A program made the translations under genes and the position numbers. From JBMOPD01 sp049323615 (GTDB taxonomy: Bacteria > Bacillota > Desulfotomaculia > Desulfotomaculales > Desulfocucumaceae): 23,396 bases of DNA. The DNA is taken from the NCBI GenBank assembly GCA_049323615.1, contig JBMOPD010000096.1:1-23396 (forward strand), written 5' to 3'. Positions 7,464 through 15,389 of the stretch are shown here, piece by piece; position 1 is the stretch's first letter, and the number at the start of each line of letters is the position of its first letter. The notes under the pieces were generated by a model. It saw nothing but the letters and a program-made list of their open reading frames with translations. It had not been told where the DNA came from and searched no databases.

Positions 7464-8408
7464 TTACTGATTTTTATTAGCCGTTATCAGCTGCCTTTCC
7501 CCGTAGTCCTTCAGTTCTACGCCGGAGAACCCCGCCCCGGACAGCCATTCCCGGTACTGTTCCAGGGTCCAGGTGCCTCCCCCCGGCGTGTTCACCAGCA
7601 TGTTCACCCCGAACATGGCCGCCCTGGGACTTATCCCGCGCACGAAGTCCTGGACGGCTATCCTCCCCCCGTCTTTCAAAACGGCATGTGCCCTGGCGAA
7701 TATCCTCCTGTTTTCCCCTTCGTTAAAAATATGGCAGACGTTTCCCAGGTAAGCCAGGTCAAAGGGGCCCCGGGGCAGGCCCACGGTCATGTCGCCGGGC
7801 ACCATCTCTATGCCGGCACTGCCCTCCAGGGCGGGCTTCATCATTTCCACCACCTCGGGCAGGTCCAACACGGTAACCTTCGCGCCCAGGAGGGCAAATT
7901 CCCGGGCGTAGGTCAGCGGGCCGCCCCCGATGTCCAGGACAGCCGCACCTCCGGGCAATCCCTCCAGGCAGTCCCGGGCAAAAACGGGGGCCACCTTTCT
8001 GGCGTGCAGGGCCATTGACATGATGAAGCTCTTCATGCTGTCCTTTGTTCTTTCACGCTTTACCGGCCTGCCGGACCTGATTACCTCGGGCAGCGAAAGC
8101 CACGACCGGCACAGCTCGTAGCCGTGCATGAAGGAGAACCCGGTGTAGCCGTCACTTTGCGGGTTGTAAAACATGTCCCGGGCCCCGGGGGTGAGGTTGA
8201 CCGCCCCGCCTTCCCGCTGCAGGTAGCCGGCGTCTACCAGGGCTTGAATAACCACCCACAGGCTCCTGGCATCCGACTGGATCCCGGCGGCCAGGACATC
8301 CTCGGGCAGCGGCCCGTCTTTCAGCGCGTCGAACAGCCCCACCTTGACCGCCGCCCCCACCAGCAGCAGTTCCATGGGCGGAAACAAATTTTTTTGCTCA
8401 AAAGCCAC
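7464..8408 (-). CDS. SAM-dependent O-methyltransferase-like protein
   Basis: A 314-residue class I methyltransferase of the O-methyltransferase/acetylserotonin type (PF00891 plus an N-terminal dimerisation domain). Residues 10-75 resemble the winged-helix dimerisation domain (KVGLFDAL, GYLQREGG). The SAM-binding loop is VLDIGGG (157-163), followed by VTVLDLPEVVEMM and the LKDGGRIAVQDF strand. It would methylate a small molecule. GTG start with GGGGGA upstream. It stands alone between a convergent regulator and a divergent CBM gene, so context gives no substrate. Heptamer repeats lie directly upstream. Confidence 0.8.
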   Translation of the reverse strand: MAFEQKNLFPPMELLLVGAAVKVGLFDALKDGPLPEDVLAAGIQSDARSLWVVIQALVDAGYLQREGGAVNLTPGARDMFYNPQSDGYTGFSFMHGYELCRSWLSLPEVIRSGRPVKRERTKDSMKSFIMSMALHARKVAPVFARDCLEGLPGGAAVLDIGGGPLTYAREFALLGAKVTVLDLPEVVEMMKPALEGSAGIEMVPGDMTVGLPRGPFDLAYLGNVCHIFNEGENRRIFARAHAVLKDGGRIAVQDFVRGISPRAAMFGVNMLVNTPGGGTWTLEQYREWLSGAGFSGVELKDYGERQLITANKNQ

Positions 8409-8421
8409 GGCAGAAATCCCC

Positions 8422-8456
8422 CAATTCCCAATTCCTAATTTCCAATTCCCGATTAC
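8422..8456. repeat. Tandem heptamer repeat, five units
   Basis: CAATTCC-CAATTCC-TAATTTC-CAATTCC-CGATTAC runs in exact 7-base register between the start of the methyltransferase and the CBM gene. It is probably transcribed in the methyltransferase leader. Confidence 0.6.
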
Positions 8457-8534
8457 TGTGAAATATAGCCATTCATACAGACCGGTTTTTAGACAAGAAT
8501 ATTATTAACAATTTATTTTCGGAGGTTGTAAAAA

Positions 8535-8858
8535 ATGAAGACCATTAAGCCGTTTAAATTTTCACAGGCCATTCACGGCGTTCAGGTCAAGCCCCTGAAT
8601 GAAAGCGGCAGGGATGTCAGGATCCGCTACAACGGGCTGCTGGCGGCTTCCGGCGCGGCAGACGTGTTCATGCATTACGGTTTTGGCGAGTCGGATAACT
8701 GGGCAAGCGTCGGGGACATGCACCTGGAGAGAACATATGAGGGCTGGGAGTCCACAGTGGCCATGCATGACAACAAGCAGCTGAATTTCTGCTTCCGCGA
8801 CAGCGCCCATAACTGGGATAACAACAACGGGCTGAACTGGATTTACCGGATATCGTAA
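8535..8858 (+). CDS. Free-standing CBM25-type starch/glucan-binding module
   Basis: A 107-residue protein without signal peptide or catalytic domain. Its beta-rich sequence, with Trp56, Trp71, Trp94 and Trp102 and the ending FRDSAHNWDNNNGLNWIY, matches the family 25 carbohydrate-binding modules usually attached to amylases. As an intracellular single-domain protein it may bind glycogen or another alpha-glucan, possibly as a targeting or regulatory factor. GGAGG lies 8 bases before ATG. No amylase or glycogen gene is visible nearby. It is followed by an unusual heptamer-built inverted repeat. Confidence 0.75.
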   Translation: MKTIKPFKFSQAIHGVQVKPLNESGRDVRIRYNGLLAASGAADVFMHYGFGESDNWASVGDMHLERTYEGWESTVAMHDNKQLNFCFRDSAHNWDNNNGLNWIYRIS

Positions 8859-8863
8859 AGCCG

Positions 8864-8923
8864 GAAGCCAGAATTCAGAATCCGGGGGGAAAAGGGCGGT
8901 AGTTCTGAATTCTGGCTTCTGAC
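8864..8923. repeat. Perfect 17-bp inverted repeat built of heptamers
   Basis: Arms 8864-8880 and 8903-8919 are perfect reverse complements around a 22-base G-rich loop. The right side reads TTCTGAA-TTCTGGC-TTCTGAC and the left GAAGCCA-GAATTCA-GAATCCG, so both are three-unit heptamer arrays. No T-run follows on either strand, so it is not a standard terminator, though it could still stop or stabilise the CBM transcript and the oppositely oriented AOR operon 2 transcript. Confidence 0.7.
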
Positions 8924-9037
8924 TCCTTAAACCCTTTCCGCCAATCCCGGATCTAAAATAAACAATGCGGGCTGCAGGTATGCCGGATGTAAACATGGGG
9001 GGTCATTCAGGGGGCTAAAGCGCGGCGGGGACTGTTT

Positions 9038-10294
9038 CTATTGAAGCTCAACATTTTTATGCCCGGCGGCGTACGGCACTAAAAGTCCGCCTGCCCACGG
9101 GATCAGCCGGGCAAACTCCCTGTTTCGCCACGTGTCAATACCGGCCCGTTTCCGGATGTTGTTTTGAACCCCACCCAGGTAGTTCAGGTTGTTGATACTC
9201 TGGCATCCCGCCACTCTGCCTCCGGAAAACACCAGCCGGTGGTACTGGTTCCGCCCGGACCACTCACTGGCCGTGACACCGGCCCCCATCACGGCGGCCG
9301 GGTATCCCACGGCGCCCGCCACAAGCCCCGGCAACTCTATTACAACCTGGGCCGTGGAACCGGGGTACTCCTTCCCTGCTCCCAGGCAGTTGGCCCCGGC
9401 CACCATTCCCTGGTGGGCGGCGCTGTGCCAGAGAAGGCTTAATACCGGCCCGTTTCCGGCGGCGTCTGCGGTTTCGGCGCAGTCGCCGCCGGCAAACACA
9501 CCGGGGTGGGACGTTTGCATCCGGGAGTCCGTAACAATGCCCCCGGTCCCCCCGATAGCCAGGCCCGCCTGGCGGGCCAGCTCCACCCGCGGCCTTACGC
9601 CGGCGGCCCAGATTACCGCGTCACAGGGAATCACTTCCCCGCTGTCCAGCGTTAATTTTTCCACAGCGTTGCGTCCCTGGACCGCCTTTACCCCGGTCCC
9701 GGTGCGCACCGCCACGCCGAGTCCGGCCAGGCCCTCCCGGATCACACCGGCTGGGTACTGGTCAAATACCTTCGGGAGAATCCAGTCCAGCTTTTCCACC
9801 AGGGTTACCCTGCAGCCACGCCGGGCCAGCGCGGCGCTGGCCTCCACCCCCACCGGCCCGGAACCGACAATAACCCAGCGGGAAGCCGGGTAACCGAGGA
9901 TGGAGTCGGCGTCGGCCAGTGTTTTGAGGGCGAAATTGCCCGGCAGTTCCTTTCCGGGAACCGGCGGGATCACAGGTTCGCTGCCGGTGGCCAGAATCAG
10001 CCGGCGGTACGAAAGCCGCCCGTTTTCCAGGATAATTTCACGCCGCCCGGGATCGATGGCCGTTACCCGCCCGAACTTTAACTCGGCGTTCAACCCGGCA
10101 TAGTCTTCCGGGCTCTCTAAAAAAACCTCCCGGCGGGGCAATTCCCCGGCCAGGTAGTCCGGGAGCACGCAGGCCGAATAAAGGAGATCCTTTTCTTCGG
10201 AAACAACAATCACCTTAACCCGCTTATCAATGGCCCGGACCGCCCGCAGGGCGCTGTTTCCGGCAATACCGTTCCCGATAATGACAATGGACAT
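9038..10294 (-). CDS. FAD/NAD(P)-dependent oxidoreductase, AorC-like flavin subunit (module 2)
   Basis: A 418-residue pyridine nucleotide-disulfide oxidoreductase-type flavoprotein. FAD is bound by IIGNGIAGNSA (5-15) and FAGGDCAET; NAD(P) by VIVGSGPVGVEA (about 139-150). Unlike the module 1 homologue it has a cysteine at position 42 (YSACVLPDYL), which is where NADH peroxidase/oxidase and CoA-disulfide reductase carry their redox-active cysteine. That cysteine may be catalytic or fortuitous. It is the last gene of the operon, 25 bases after the amidohydrolase, with GGGGGGTGA upstream of ATG. Expected role: electron exchange between NAD(H) and the polyferredoxin. Confidence 0.85.
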   Translation of the reverse strand: MSIVIIGNGIAGNSALRAVRAIDKRVKVIVVSEEKDLLYSACVLPDYLAGELPRREVFLESPEDYAGLNAELKFGRVTAIDPGRREIILENGRLSYRRLILATGSEPVIPPVPGKELPGNFALKTLADADSILGYPASRWVIVGSGPVGVEASAALARRGCRVTLVEKLDWILPKVFDQYPAGVIREGLAGLGVAVRTGTGVKAVQGRNAVEKLTLDSGEVIPCDAVIWAAGVRPRVELARQAGLAIGGTGGIVTDSRMQTSHPGVFAGGDCAETADAAGNGPVLSLLWHSAAHQGMVAGANCLGAGKEYPGSTAQVVIELPGLVAGAVGYPAAVMGAGVTASEWSGRNQYHRLVFSGGRVAGCQSINNLNYLGGVQNNIRKRAGIDTWRNREFARLIPWAGGLLVPYAAGHKNVELQ

Positions 10295-10319
10295 CTATTT
10301 TCACCCCCCGTAGGGTTAG

Positions 10320-11714
10320 CTAGTAGGCCAGGGAGCGCCAGGGGCGCCGGCTCAGGTGGATCGTGCCCGCCCTCTCCGCCAGGGCAACGGCCGCTGCCTG
10401 GGCCTTTTCCAGCACTGACGCCTCGTCCAAGGTCAGTACCCGGCCCTTTTCCATCACCGGGCGCCCGTCAATCAGCACCGTTTCCACTTCGTTGCCGGTG
10501 GCCGCGTAAACCAGCGCGGATACGGGATGGTGCACCGGGGCGGCGAAGGGGTTGTTCAGGTCCAGCACGATCAGGTCCGCCTTTTTGCCCTCCTCGATGG
10601 AGCCGATCTCTTCCTCCAGCCCCAGTGCCCTGGCCCCGTCAATGGTGGCCATCTCCAGAACTTTCTCGGCGGTTATGACGGTGGGGTCCTTGGTGTCCGC
10701 CTTGTGCAAAAGGGCGGCAAACTTGAGGCTCTGGATCATGTTCTGGTTGTTGTTGCTGGCTGGGCCGTCGGTGGCCAGCCCCACCGTTATCCCGGCCGCC
10801 AGCATTTCCGGCACCGGAGCCACGCCAGAGGAAAGGTACATGTTGCTGACCGGGTTATGAGACAACTTCACGTCAAAGTGTTTCATTATCCGGATGTCCC
10901 GGGCATCCAGGTAAACCCCGTGGACGGCCAGCACGTCCGGCCCCAAAAACCCGATTTGCGCCATGTATTCCAGGTCCTTCAGGCCGAACCGGCGCCGGGC
11001 GTTTGCCAGTTCAAAGGGGGTCTCGGCCACGTGGATGGTGATCCGCATCCCGCACTGGTCGGCCAGCCGGCGGGTGGCCATGAGCCCCTCGGCGGTCTGG
11101 GTCCAGATCATGCAGGGAGCCGCCCAGATGTGAATGCGCCCGCCGGCGGAGCCATGGTACGTTTCAAACAGGCGGCGGCAGTCCGCCAGGGCGTCAGCTG
11201 CCTGTTCGATAATGGCCGGGGGAACACCGTCATCAACTCCCCAGTCGACGTACCCCCGGGCGTAAATCCCGCGCAGGCCGCTTTCCTGGAAGGCCTGTAT
11301 GATGGGGTCCGAAAGGCCGGGGCCGGCATGGGGGTACATGAAGTCCACCAGGGTGGTGGCGCCCGAGCGGATTGATTCCAAACAGCCCAGCCTGGCCGCC
11401 TGGTAACAGTCATCCGGTAAAAGGCGGGCGGCGCTGGGCCCGGTAACCTGGCGGAACCAGTCCACCAGCACCCGGTCGTCCCCCAGGCCTTTCAGCAGCC
11501 CCTGAAAAAGATGGGTGTGGGTATTGACCAGGCCGGGGAGCACCACCTTCCCGGCGGCGTCAATAACTTTGCCGGCGGAAACGCGGCTGCTCAGCTCTTC
11601 GGCGTCGCCCACCGCTGCGATTCGGTCGCCCTTCACAGCCACCGCCCCGTTCTCAATGACCCGCCGCTGCCGGTCCATGGTGACCAGGGTGCCGCCGGTG
11701 ATTAAAATGTCCAT
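10320..11714 (-). CDS. Amidohydrolase, TrzA/MtaD-SsnA-type deaminase
   Basis: A 464-residue metal-dependent amidohydrolase of usual length. Metal and catalytic motifs are intact: NTHTH (about 64-68), HVAET with the catalytic Glu, AVHGVYLD, SHNPVSNMYLSSG and ATDGPASNN with the metal-binding Asp. It resembles methylthioadenosine/S-adenosylhomocysteine deaminases and chlorohydrolase-like enzymes, which hydrolyse an amino or other leaving group from N-heterocycles; substrate is not predictable. Its placement between the MoaD-like and flavin genes of an AOR operon (gaps 16 and 25 bases) is unusual and suggests a step in the same pathway. RBS GGAGGAAAGGT precedes ATG. Confidence 0.88.
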   Translation of the reverse strand: MDILITGGTLVTMDRQRRVIENGAVAVKGDRIAAVGDAEELSSRVSAGKVIDAAGKVVLPGLVNTHTHLFQGLLKGLGDDRVLVDWFRQVTGPSAARLLPDDCYQAARLGCLESIRSGATTLVDFMYPHAGPGLSDPIIQAFQESGLRGIYARGYVDWGVDDGVPPAIIEQAADALADCRRLFETYHGSAGGRIHIWAAPCMIWTQTAEGLMATRRLADQCGMRITIHVAETPFELANARRRFGLKDLEYMAQIGFLGPDVLAVHGVYLDARDIRIMKHFDVKLSHNPVSNMYLSSGVAPVPEMLAAGITVGLATDGPASNNNQNMIQSLKFAALLHKADTKDPTVITAEKVLEMATIDGARALGLEEEIGSIEEGKKADLIVLDLNNPFAAPVHHPVSALVYAATGNEVETVLIDGRPVMEKGRVLTLDEASVLEKAQAAAVALAERAGTIHLSRRPWRSLAY

Positions 11715-11730
11715 ACCTTTCCTCCCCGTA

Positions 11731-12021
11731 TCAACCCCCGACCAGCGGGGGCATGAAAGTGACGACCGCCCCGTCGTCCAGGGCGGTTTGGAGGCCCGCC
11801 AGAAAACGGGCCTCCCGGCCGTTAATCAAAAATATATTGGCCTTGTGCAGTTGCTGCCGGTCGCCGGCCTGGTACAGTTCACCGGCCAGCCTGCCGCCGG
11901 TGGCGCGGTCCACCTGCCTGAAAAGCTCCTCCAGCACCGGCGGGTCCGGCTCAAAGACCTGCTCCCGCGTACGGGCCAGCGCCGCCAGGTGACCGATAAA
12001 CCTGACCGTTACCCGGACCAC
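11731..12021 (-). CDS. MoaD/ThiS-family sulfur carrier protein (AOR module 2)
   Basis: A 96-residue ubiquitin-fold protein ending in Gly-Gly (PPLVGG), the activated tail of MoaD. I place the start at the GTG at 12021, two bases after the AOR TAG stop, because GGAGGTG lies 5 bases upstream; a longer open frame reads back into the AOR gene in another frame. It probably supplies sulfur for the AOR bis-pterin. It is only distantly similar to the module 1 MoaD, so the two are not a recent duplication. Confidence 0.85.
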   Translation of the reverse strand: MVRVTVRFIGHLAALARTREQVFEPDPPVLEELFRQVDRATGGRLAGELYQAGDRQQLHKANIFLINGREARFLAGLQTALDDGAVVTFMPPLVGG

Positions 12022-12023
12022 GG

Positions 12024-13940
12024 CTACACCTCCGGCAGCTTGCCCAGGACCGCCAGTTCTTCCGCCACATAACCTAAATCCAGGGCTTCCAGCGTTTCCC
12101 GGCGCGGGATGCCGGTGGCCGTGTCCCATCCCATGCGCCGGTAGTAGTCGTCCAGTTCCTCGTCATACTTGGCCCGGTCTATGACTGCCCCTTTCCGGGC
12201 GCCGTCGGGTATGGGCTGTTCAAAAACTATGGCCGGCGGGTAGTCATCGGCCCGGGTTATACCCTCCCGCGCCAGGAAGGCCCGTTCCAGGTTGTATATC
12301 CTGGCGCCGGCCTTAAAAATCCGGTCCTCGCTGTAATCCACGCCGGTGGCTGCGGTTAAGAGCTCCGCCAGTTCCCGCGGACCCAGCGGGGCACAGATCC
12401 AGGCGGTGTTAAACAGGCAGATGCCGGAAGCCCCGGCGGAGGCGGTAAATTTCTCCAGCCATACCACCCCTTCAGCCTTCCGGGCGTATGTATCGGGGTC
12501 GCCGATTTCCGGAATGCCGTATAAGGCCTCCCCGGCTTCCGGGGGCAGCTGCACCTCCTCCGGCACGCACATACCCCGCAGGTGGTCCAGTCCCCGGGTG
12601 GAGGTGGCATAACCCAGGTTGGCTCCTTTTAGTGCCCGCATTTCCACGCTGATATTGCCCAAACCCTTAATGTGCCAGACCCCGGCCTCGGCTGCCGGGC
12701 CATACTTCTGCGCCGTCTTTAAAGATCCCTCGGCCAGCAGGTCGCCGATCCCTTCCCGGCGGGCGATCTTGTGGATCAGGGCGATGGCGGTTTCGGTCCG
12801 GCCCCAGGTAAGATCCAGTCCGTCGGCATCCCGGTCGGAAATAAACCCGCGCTCTTTGAGGTCCATGAGAATGGCGATGGCGTTGCCGGTGTCGATGGAG
12901 TCCAGGCCGTAGCGATTAACCAGGTTGGTCATGTACAAAATGGCGTCCAGTTCGCCGATGCCGCATTTCGGGCCTACGGCGACGATGGTTTCATATTCCG
13001 GCCCCTCGCCGGTGGTGCCCCTGTATGCTCCCTCCCGCACGGCATAATAGTGGCTGCAGTGCACCGGGCAGCCAAAACACCCCACCGACTGCACCTTGTA
13101 CTTTTTTACCAGGGTTTCTCCGCTTACCGCGTCCGGCGGGAAAACGGTGCTCCGGAAATAGCGCACCGGCAGCCAGCCGATGGCCAGGCCGGCGGCCACC
13201 AGCCCCGCCGTGCCCTGGGTGGACATTCCCTCGTAAGCCGGCCAATCGTAACGCAGGGTGCGGTGGATCTTTAAGGCCGCCTCCCCGAATTCCTGCGGCC
13301 GGGCGATTTGTACCGGGCCGGTGCCCCGCACCGCAATGGCCTTCAGATTTTTTGATCCCATCACGGCCCCCATCCCGGTGCGGCCGGCGGCCCGGGTGCG
13401 TTCGCTGATGACACAGGCAAATTTGACCAGGTTTTCTCCCGCCGGCCCGATGCAGGCCACCTTGACCTCCGGGTCGCCCAGCTCTTCCCGGATCAGTTCG
13501 GTGGTTTCCCAGGTATCTTTGCCCCATAAGTGGGAGGCGTCTCTTATTTCCCCCCGGCCGTCGCTGATGAACAGGTAAACCGGCCGCTGGGCCCGGCCTT
13601 CGATTACTATATGGTCAAACCCGGCGTACTTTAGTTCCGGCGCCCAGTGCCCGCCTGCGTTGGCGTCCCCCAAAATGCCGGTCATGGGGGACTTGGCGGT
13701 AACGGTCCAGCGGCCGGATGCCGGGGCCAGGGTGCCGGTCAGCGGGCCCACGCCGAAAATCAGCACATTTTCCGGTCCCAGGGGATCTGTGCCGGGCTTG
13801 ATGTACCGGTACGCCAGGTAGGAGTTAATCCCCCTGCTGCCGATGAACTGTTCCGCCGTTTTGGCGTCCAGCGGCTCATTGGCCAGAGCGCCGGAAGTTA
13901 AATTCACCTTGAGTACATTTCCAGTCCAACCGTAGGTCAT
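12024..13940 (-). CDS. AOR-family tungsten oxidoreductase, catalytic subunit (module 2, divergent)
   Basis: A 638-residue AOR-family protein with the canonical N-terminus (TYGWTGNVLKVNLTSG). Cluster ligands Cys288, Cys291 and Cys295 (GCFGCPVHC) and Cys508 are present, along with GPEYE (313-317), YGLD (344-347) and RGLDHLRG (449-456). Two family positions deviate: the Asp of the second pterin motif DxxGLC is Gly503 (GASGIC), and SVEMR (431-435) replaces the usual DPR-type element before the LKG. It is only moderately similar to the module 1 enzyme and probably acts on another substrate. RBS AAGGAGGG before ATG, 12 bases after the ferredoxin. The operon also encodes MoaD, an amidohydrolase and a flavin subunit. 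Confidence 0.92.
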   Translation of the reverse strand: MTYGWTGNVLKVNLTSGALANEPLDAKTAEQFIGSRGINSYLAYRYIKPGTDPLGPENVLIFGVGPLTGTLAPASGRWTVTAKSPMTGILGDANAGGHWAPELKYAGFDHIVIEGRAQRPVYLFISDGRGEIRDASHLWGKDTWETTELIREELGDPEVKVACIGPAGENLVKFACVISERTRAAGRTGMGAVMGSKNLKAIAVRGTGPVQIARPQEFGEAALKIHRTLRYDWPAYEGMSTQGTAGLVAAGLAIGWLPVRYFRSTVFPPDAVSGETLVKKYKVQSVGCFGCPVHCSHYYAVREGAYRGTTGEGPEYETIVAVGPKCGIGELDAILYMTNLVNRYGLDSIDTGNAIAILMDLKERGFISDRDADGLDLTWGRTETAIALIHKIARREGIGDLLAEGSLKTAQKYGPAAEAGVWHIKGLGNISVEMRALKGANLGYATSTRGLDHLRGMCVPEEVQLPPEAGEALYGIPEIGDPDTYARKAEGVVWLEKFTASAGASGICLFNTAWICAPLGPRELAELLTAATGVDYSEDRIFKAGARIYNLERAFLAREGITRADDYPPAIVFEQPIPDGARKGAVIDRAKYDEELDDYYRRMGWDTATGIPRRETLEALDLGYVAEELAVLGKLPEV

Positions 13941-13952
13941 CTTCTTCCCTCC

Positions 13953-14438
13953 TTAAAAATCCCGGGCGGCGGCCACAGATTCGCCAAGCCTGGCCGCCAT
14001 CTGCCGGCGCCTGGGGAGATCGGCCAGTTCCGTGCGCACAAACTGCAGGGCTCCGGTGGGGCAAAACTTAACGCACACGGGGTCGCCCTGGCACTGGTCG
14101 CAGCGGACAGCCACGCCCCGCCCCCCGTCAAAGGATACCGCCCCGAAGGGGCAGGAAATCAGGCAAGCCTTACAGCCGATGCAGGCTGTTTCCCTGGCCA
14201 TAACCACCCCGCTGACCTGATCACGGGAAATCAATCCCATCGGGCAAGCAAAAAGGCAGGGCGGCTCTGTACAGTGGGCGCAGAGGATGGGGATAAAAAT
14301 TCCCCGCCCTTCCTCCCGCCACACCTTGATGCGGGACCTGGCCGGGTTGCATTCCTGGTTTTTAGTCAGCGAGCAGGCATTTTCACAGATCCGGCAACCG
14401 GTACATTTTGCCGGATCCACCAGAATAGTTTTGGACAT
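13953..14438 (-). CDS. Four-[4Fe-4S] polyferredoxin, AorA-like electron-transfer subunit (module 2)
   Basis: A 161-residue protein with 16 cluster cysteines: 12/15/18/22, 53/56/61/65, 86/89/92/96 and 113/116/122/126, plus Cys30 outside the pattern. The same four-cluster plan occurs in module 1 and in Aromatoleum AorA. A basic C-terminal tail (PRRRQMAARLGESVAAARDF) follows the last cluster and is absent from the module 1 protein. It is the first gene of operon 2, with GAGGAGGTG 5 bases before ATG, and lies downstream of the 40-bp dyad at 14493-14532. Confidence 0.9.
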   Translation of the reverse strand: MSKTILVDPAKCTGCRICENACSLTKNQECNPARSRIKVWREEGRGIFIPILCAHCTEPPCLFACPMGLISRDQVSGVVMARETACIGCKACLISCPFGAVSFDGGRGVAVRCDQCQGDPVCVKFCPTGALQFVRTELADLPRRRQMAARLGESVAAARDF

Positions 14439-14492
14439 CCAGGCACCTCCTCAGGGTTTTCAGTTGAGGTTATACTGTCTTTGAACAGGTTG

Positions 14493-14532
14493 AATTTCAT
14501 CATGGGAAACATGTATTTCCTAAAATGAAATT
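14493..14532. promoter_or_regulatory. 40-bp concentric inverted repeat upstream of AOR operon 2
   Basis: AATTTCAT (14493-14500) pairs with ATGAAATT (14525-14532), and inside it GGAAA (14505-14509) pairs with TTTCC (14516-14520). Both share one centre (14512.5), and 15 of 20 positions are Watson-Crick complementary. It lies 55-94 bases upstream of the first gene and beside an IclR gene. IclR-family operators are often palindromes with GGAAA/TTTCC-like half-sites, so it is the best candidate operator for that regulator. Confidence 0.55.
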
Positions 14533-14589
14533 ACTAGGATTATTCGCCGTAAGATCAGGGAATCCTTCTCAAAATATATTTAATTCTCA

Positions 14590-14613
14590 AATAATTAAAG
14601 GGCCTATCGGCCC
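14590..14613 (-). terminator. Terminator of the IclR gene
   Basis: GGGCC-TATC-GGCCC (14600-14613) begins a few bases beyond the IclR stop. On the minus strand it is followed by TTTAATTATT. Confidence 0.5.
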
Positions 14614-14615
14614 CG

Positions 14616-15389
14616 TCAGTAATATATCGCAGACGCCATGGTTTTAGCAATGCACCGGCCCCTTTTTTTCAATTCCGGGATTAATTCAGCCACCCGCTGC
14701 GCCGGCAGGCGGCTGGCGGGAGCAACCACCGTTAGCACTGCAATTACCTTGTCGTTTGGTCCCCAAAGGGGCACGCCAGCCGCGTTGATGCCTTCTTCGT
14801 ATTCCTCGTACTCCGTGCCGTAACCCTCTTTTTTTACCCTTTCAATTTGCTTTATTACGGTGTCGCGTTCCGTAACCGTGCCCGGCGTATAGGCCGCCAG
14901 GTTGACGTTATTGAAGTAGGCCGCCAGCCGGTCCGCCGGCATGGCCGCCAAAAAAACTTTGCCGGTGGCGGTGCAATAAAGGGGGATTCTTTTTCCAACT
15001 CTCAGTTCGGCGCGCAGGTAGCGGTCGGTTATGGCGCTGAGAACACAGATGGACTCCCACCCGCTCTGGATAAAAATTCCCGAGGATTCGCCCGCTTCTT
15101 CCGTCAACTGCTGCAAATAGGGCATGGCCCGGGCAAAAAATTTTTCAAAACGCCGGTGTTCCAGGCTGACGAAAAAAAACTCCCGGCCGGAATCGTATTT
15201 CTTGGTTTGTTCGTTTTGGCTGACAAATCCCTCTGCCATAAGGGTTTGCAGAAGGTGGTGAATGGTGGCGGCGCTAAACCCGAGCGCCTTTTGCAACTCG
15301 GAAATACCCACCTCCCCGTCTGCAGCGTTAATGTACTTTAAAATTTGAAGGCTTTTTTGCACGGATTTGATGATCTTTTTGTTTTCCAC
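14616..15389 (-). CDS. IclR-family transcriptional regulator
   Basis: A 257-residue regulator of standard IclR length. Residues 8-62 form a winged helix-turn-helix (SVQKSLQILKYI, ISELQKALGFSAATIHHLLQTL). Residues about 75-255 form the ligand-binding domain, with LRVGKRIPLYCTATGKVFLA and the EYEEGINAAGVPLWGP motif. Members commonly control catabolic operons for aromatic or small carboxylic compounds next to their own gene. GTG start with a G-rich site upstream. It precedes AOR operon 2 in the same direction, separated by a terminator and the dyad at 14493-14532, and is divergent from the sigma-54 activator. Confidence 0.9.
   Translation of the reverse strand: MENKKIIKSVQKSLQILKYINAADGEVGISELQKALGFSAATIHHLLQTLMAEGFVSQNEQTKKYDSGREFFFVSLEHRRFEKFFARAMPYLQQLTEEAGESSGIFIQSGWESICVLSAITDRYLRAELRVGKRIPLYCTATGKVFLAAMPADRLAAYFNNVNLAAYTPGTVTERDTVIKQIERVKKEGYGTEYEEYEEGINAAGVPLWGPNDKVIAVLTVVAPASRLPAQRVAELIPELKKRGRCIAKTMASAIYY

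Noticed and set aside
10527..11375. Long plus-strand open frame (282 codons) opposite the amidohydrolase
   Set aside because: It is fully antisense to a gene with intact catalytic motifs, has no family resemblance, and arises from the GC-rich third-position bias of the real gene.
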